Assembly: GCF_000375345.1 (NCBI RefSeq)
Contig: NZ_AQXD01000002.1
Coordinates: 90,123-127,376 of the forward strand
From: Wohlfahrtiimonas chitiniclastica DSM 18708
GTDB lineage: Bacteria > Pseudomonadota > Gammaproteobacteria > Cardiobacteriales > Wohlfahrtiimonadaceae
DNA: 37,254 nucleotides
Direction of reading: 5' to 3'
The position numbers and the translations under genes are program-made. Of the stretch, positions 35,435-37,254 are shown one piece after another. The notes beneath the pieces are model-generated. The model made no database searches. It saw only the letters and a program-made list of their open reading frames with translations, and was not told where the DNA came from. How positions within the stretch are numbered: the first letter of the stretch is position 1; each line of letters opens with the position of its first letter.

Positions 35435-36307
35435 ATGATCAAAAAAGCCATCCTCCCTGTTGCCGGTTTAGGCACCCGATTTTTACCCGCAAGCAAAGCC
35501 ATTCCTAAAGAGATGGTGACGGTTGTGGATCGCCCTGTGATTGAATACGTGGTCAAAGAAGCTGTCAAAGCGGGCATCACAGAAATCATTTTGGTGACGC
35601 ATTCCTCAAAAGCGTCGATTGAAAACTATTTTGATCGCAACTTTGAGCTTGAAACCACATTGACTCAGAAAAAGAAATTTGATCTCCTCGAAGAAATTAC
35701 TAACATTGTGCCGAGCAATGTGAGCATTGTTGCGGTGCGCCAGCCTGAGCCCCTTGGCCTTGGGCATGCGGTTTTGTGTGCAAAAAGTGTGATTGGCGAT
35801 GATGATTTTGTGGTGTTATTGCCAGATGTGCTCATTAAAAACAGTGAGGCAATGCATGATTTAACTTTGATGATCGAGCGCTTTGATGCCACGAATCATG
35901 CTCAAATTATGGTGGAAGCGGTGCCAAAACATTTAGTCGATCAATATGGCATTGTGGATGTTGAGCAGACACCCGAAGAGGGGCAAAGCATTGTGATGCG
36001 TGGAATTGTGGAAAAACCCGCCATTGAGGCTGCACCCTCTAACTTATCCGTAGTGGGGCGCTATGTGTTGCCAGCACGCATCATGGCGCTGTTAGAACAA
36101 ACACCAAAAGGCGCAGGCAATGAGATTCAGCTCACGGATGCGATTGCAATGCTACAAAAAGAAGCGCCAATTGAGGCGTACCGCATGCAAGGGCAAACCT
36201 TTGATTGCGGTAGTAAATTGGGGTATCTCAAGGCAGTATTGCATTATGGGGTGGATCATCCGACCCTTGGGGCAGATTTTAAAGCAATGATTGACGAGTT
36301 AAAATAA
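35435..36307 (+). CDS. galU: UTP-glucose-1-phosphate uridylyltransferase
   Basis: Makes UDP-glucose from UTP and glucose 1-phosphate. The 290-residue protein has ILPVAGLGTRFLPASKAIPKEM (split as VAGLGTRFLP at 8-17 and KAIPKEM at 20-26), then RQPEPLGLGHAVLCA (about 109-123) and VLLPDVLI (about 130-137). The ATG at 35435 gives the start MIKKAILPV seen in shorter GalU homologues; ATG at 35429 would add two residues. The reading frame upstream is open to 35348 but overlaps the glycosyltransferase and is rejected. Supplies UDP-glucose for the locus; galU then a dehydrogenase gene is a common capsule-end layout. The next gene overlaps by 1 base (TAATG). Confidence 0.95.
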   Translation: MIKKAILPVAGLGTRFLPASKAIPKEMVTVVDRPVIEYVVKEAVKAGITEIILVTHSSKASIENYFDRNFELETTLTQKKKFDLLEEITNIVPSNVSIVAVRQPEPLGLGHAVLCAKSVIGDDDFVVLLPDVLIKNSEAMHDLTLMIERFDATNHAQIMVEAVPKHLVDQYGIVDVEQTPEEGQSIVMRGIVEKPAIEAAPSNLSVVGRYVLPARIMALLEQTPKGAGNEIQLTDAIAMLQKEAPIEAYRMQGQTFDCGSKLGYLKAVLHYGVDHPTLGADFKAMIDELK

Positions 36308-37254
36308 TGCACATTACGATGATTGGGCAAACGTTGCAGGCAAATGTCTTAACTGAACTGTTCAGTGCTGTGGGTAATTGTGTGCATCATGAGCCGACTT
36401 TAAAAGGCATCGCGATTGATCAGCTGCCTACGCACATGGATGTGTTGTGTTTATGTGTGCCATCTCATCAATTTGAGCAGGCGTGTGAATTTTTACAGAA
36501 ATTTCAAAATCATACTGCACCAAAGCTCATGATCAATGGTGCCACTTTTGGTTTACATGGCACTGCGCAATTGGCAAAAATGTATGATCAAGCGCCATGG
36601 TGTTATCTGCCCGATACCATTCAAGAGGGCAATGCCGTGGACAGCTTTGTGGATGCTAAACAGATGATTGTGGGCTGTGATGATGAGCATGCCCGCCCAT
36701 TGATGCAAGAGCTATTGCGTCCGTTTTTCCCGCGCCCGCAGCAAATTTTATGGATGCCATTGCTTGATGCGGAGCTCACCAAGCTCTCCATTTCTGGCAT
36801 GCTTGCAACGCGCATCAGCTATATGAATGATTTGGCCAACATTGCTGAGAAGTTGGGCGTGGACATTTTAAACGTTCAGCAAGGCATGGCCGCAGATACG
36901 CGCATTGGCGGCAGTTATCTATCTGCAGGTGTTGGCTTTGGTGGCGCGAATTTTTCCCATGACATCACCATGCTCGCTTCAGAAGTGGCACAAAATGGTG
37001 GAAAAAGTCGTTTACTTCAGCAAGTGTGGGACATCAATGAGGATCAAAAAGAGATCCTATTTCGTAAGCTTTGGCACCATTTTGCCACGGATTTACAGGG
37101 CAAAGTGATCGCCATTTGGGGGGCGGCATTTAAAGAGAACACTGCAAGTATTCAGCATTCGCCCATTCATAAGATGCTGAGCGCACTCTGGGCACAAGGC
37201 GCGATTGTTAAGCTGCATGATCCGAAAGCATTACCTAAAATTGCTGCGCAATAT
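36307..37254 (+). CDS. UDP-glucose dehydrogenase-like protein lacking catalytic motifs (partial, runs off right end)
   Basis: An open frame from ATG 36307 to the last base (316 codons, no stop). The middle and C-terminal parts clearly resemble UDP-glucose/GDP-mannose dehydrogenases: QEGNAVDSF (106-114), DAELTKLSISGMLATRISYMND (AELTK 155-159, then MLATRISYMND), GVDILNVQQGM, and WGAAFKENT (271-279). Key sites are altered. The N-terminus MHITMIGQTLQAN has no GxGxxG. About 45 residues of the Rossmann domain are missing compared with typical members. The catalytic-Cys block GYGGSCFPKD reads GFGGANFSHD (210-219; Asn215 in place of Cys), the KYAANA Asn is Ser163, and NTDDMR is NTASIQ. Lys159 and Asp219 are kept. 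The frame is intact with normal codon use, so it is not an evident pseudogene. Confidence 0.85.
   Translation, partial: MHITMIGQTLQANVLTELFSAVGNCVHHEPTLKGIAIDQLPTHMDVLCLCVPSHQFEQACEFLQKFQNHTAPKLMINGATFGLHGTAQLAKMYDQAPWCYLPDTIQEGNAVDSFVDAKQMIVGCDDEHARPLMQELLRPFFPRPQQILWMPLLDAELTKLSISGMLATRISYMNDLANIAEKLGVDILNVQQGMAADTRIGGSYLSAGVGFGGANFSHDITMLASEVAQNGGKSRLLQQVWDINEDQKEILFRKLWHHFATDLQGKVIAIWGAAFKENTASIQHSPIHKMLSALWAQGAIVKLHDPKALPKIAAQY

Noticed and set aside
1-37254. CRISPR arrays, tRNA or rRNA genes, transposases, toxin-antitoxin pairs, phage genes
   Set aside because: I looked for regular repeats, cloverleaf-like stretches and characteristic proteins in gaps and frames and found none that I could support.

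Overview
The window looks like chromosome from a Gram-negative gammaproteobacterium. It carries msbA, tolB-pal, an Slp-type lipoprotein, ubiD, orn and a complete Mce/Mla-like lipid transport operon. The core genes have moderate GC (27 of 60 bases in one sample I counted near 13.1 kb). Gene content would fit a low-to-moderate GC lineage such as the Cardiobacteriales group, but I cannot fix the genus by eye. Nearly all of it codes. I see no rRNA, tRNA, CRISPR array, transposase or prophage gene. Apart from one divergently symmetric intergenic region, every gap is under 200 bases.

Region 1 (129-9413, all leftward) is envelope housekeeping: ubiD, gmhA, an Slp-like lipoprotein, a GT4 glycosyltransferase, hemA, hpt, tolB, pal and msbA. 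It starts at a mirror-image divergent promoter at 9441-9473. That promoter also drives Region 2 (9516-17227, all rightward): a LOG-family protein, orn, pgpA, a membrane-anchored nuclease, a membrane PH-domain protein, then permease-ATPase-MCE protein-lipoprotein of a lipid transporter, and finally a Nudix hydrolase and a GNAT acetyltransferase. Many of these genes overlap by a few bases and are probably translationally coupled. Region 2 meets the leftward ung gene tail to tail with a 9-base overlap.

Region 3 (18081-37254, all rightward, running off the right end) is a surface polysaccharide locus (capsule, O-antigen or lipooligosaccharide). Its first module is a sialic acid set: neuB, neuC, neuA, a flippase, a GT52 sialyltransferase and three more glycosyltransferases. 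After a 111-base AT-rich gap comes a second module: an initiating polyprenyl sugar-phosphate transferase, rmlB, rmlA, a hexapeptide acyltransferase, wecE, a second flippase, a divergent GT4-like protein, an EpsG-like Wzy polymerase, a GT2 enzyme and galU. The enzymes predict CMP-sialic acid and dTDP-4-amino-4,6-dideoxygalactose, probably N-acylated (Fuc4NAc), as donor sugars. rmlC and rmlD are absent, so rhamnose is not predicted from this window. The five genes at 29219-34592 are strikingly AT-rich and look like a swapped serotype cassette.

The most unusual items are: (a) the last, truncated gene, a UDP-glucose dehydrogenase homologue that lacks the NAD-binding glycine motif and the catalytic cysteine; (b) a perfect 16-base inverted repeat around the neuB promoter; (c) the mirror-image divergent promoter upstream of ubiD; (d) the hexapeptide acyltransferase sitting where a WecD-type GNAT enzyme would be expected; and (e) two flippases in one polysaccharide locus.
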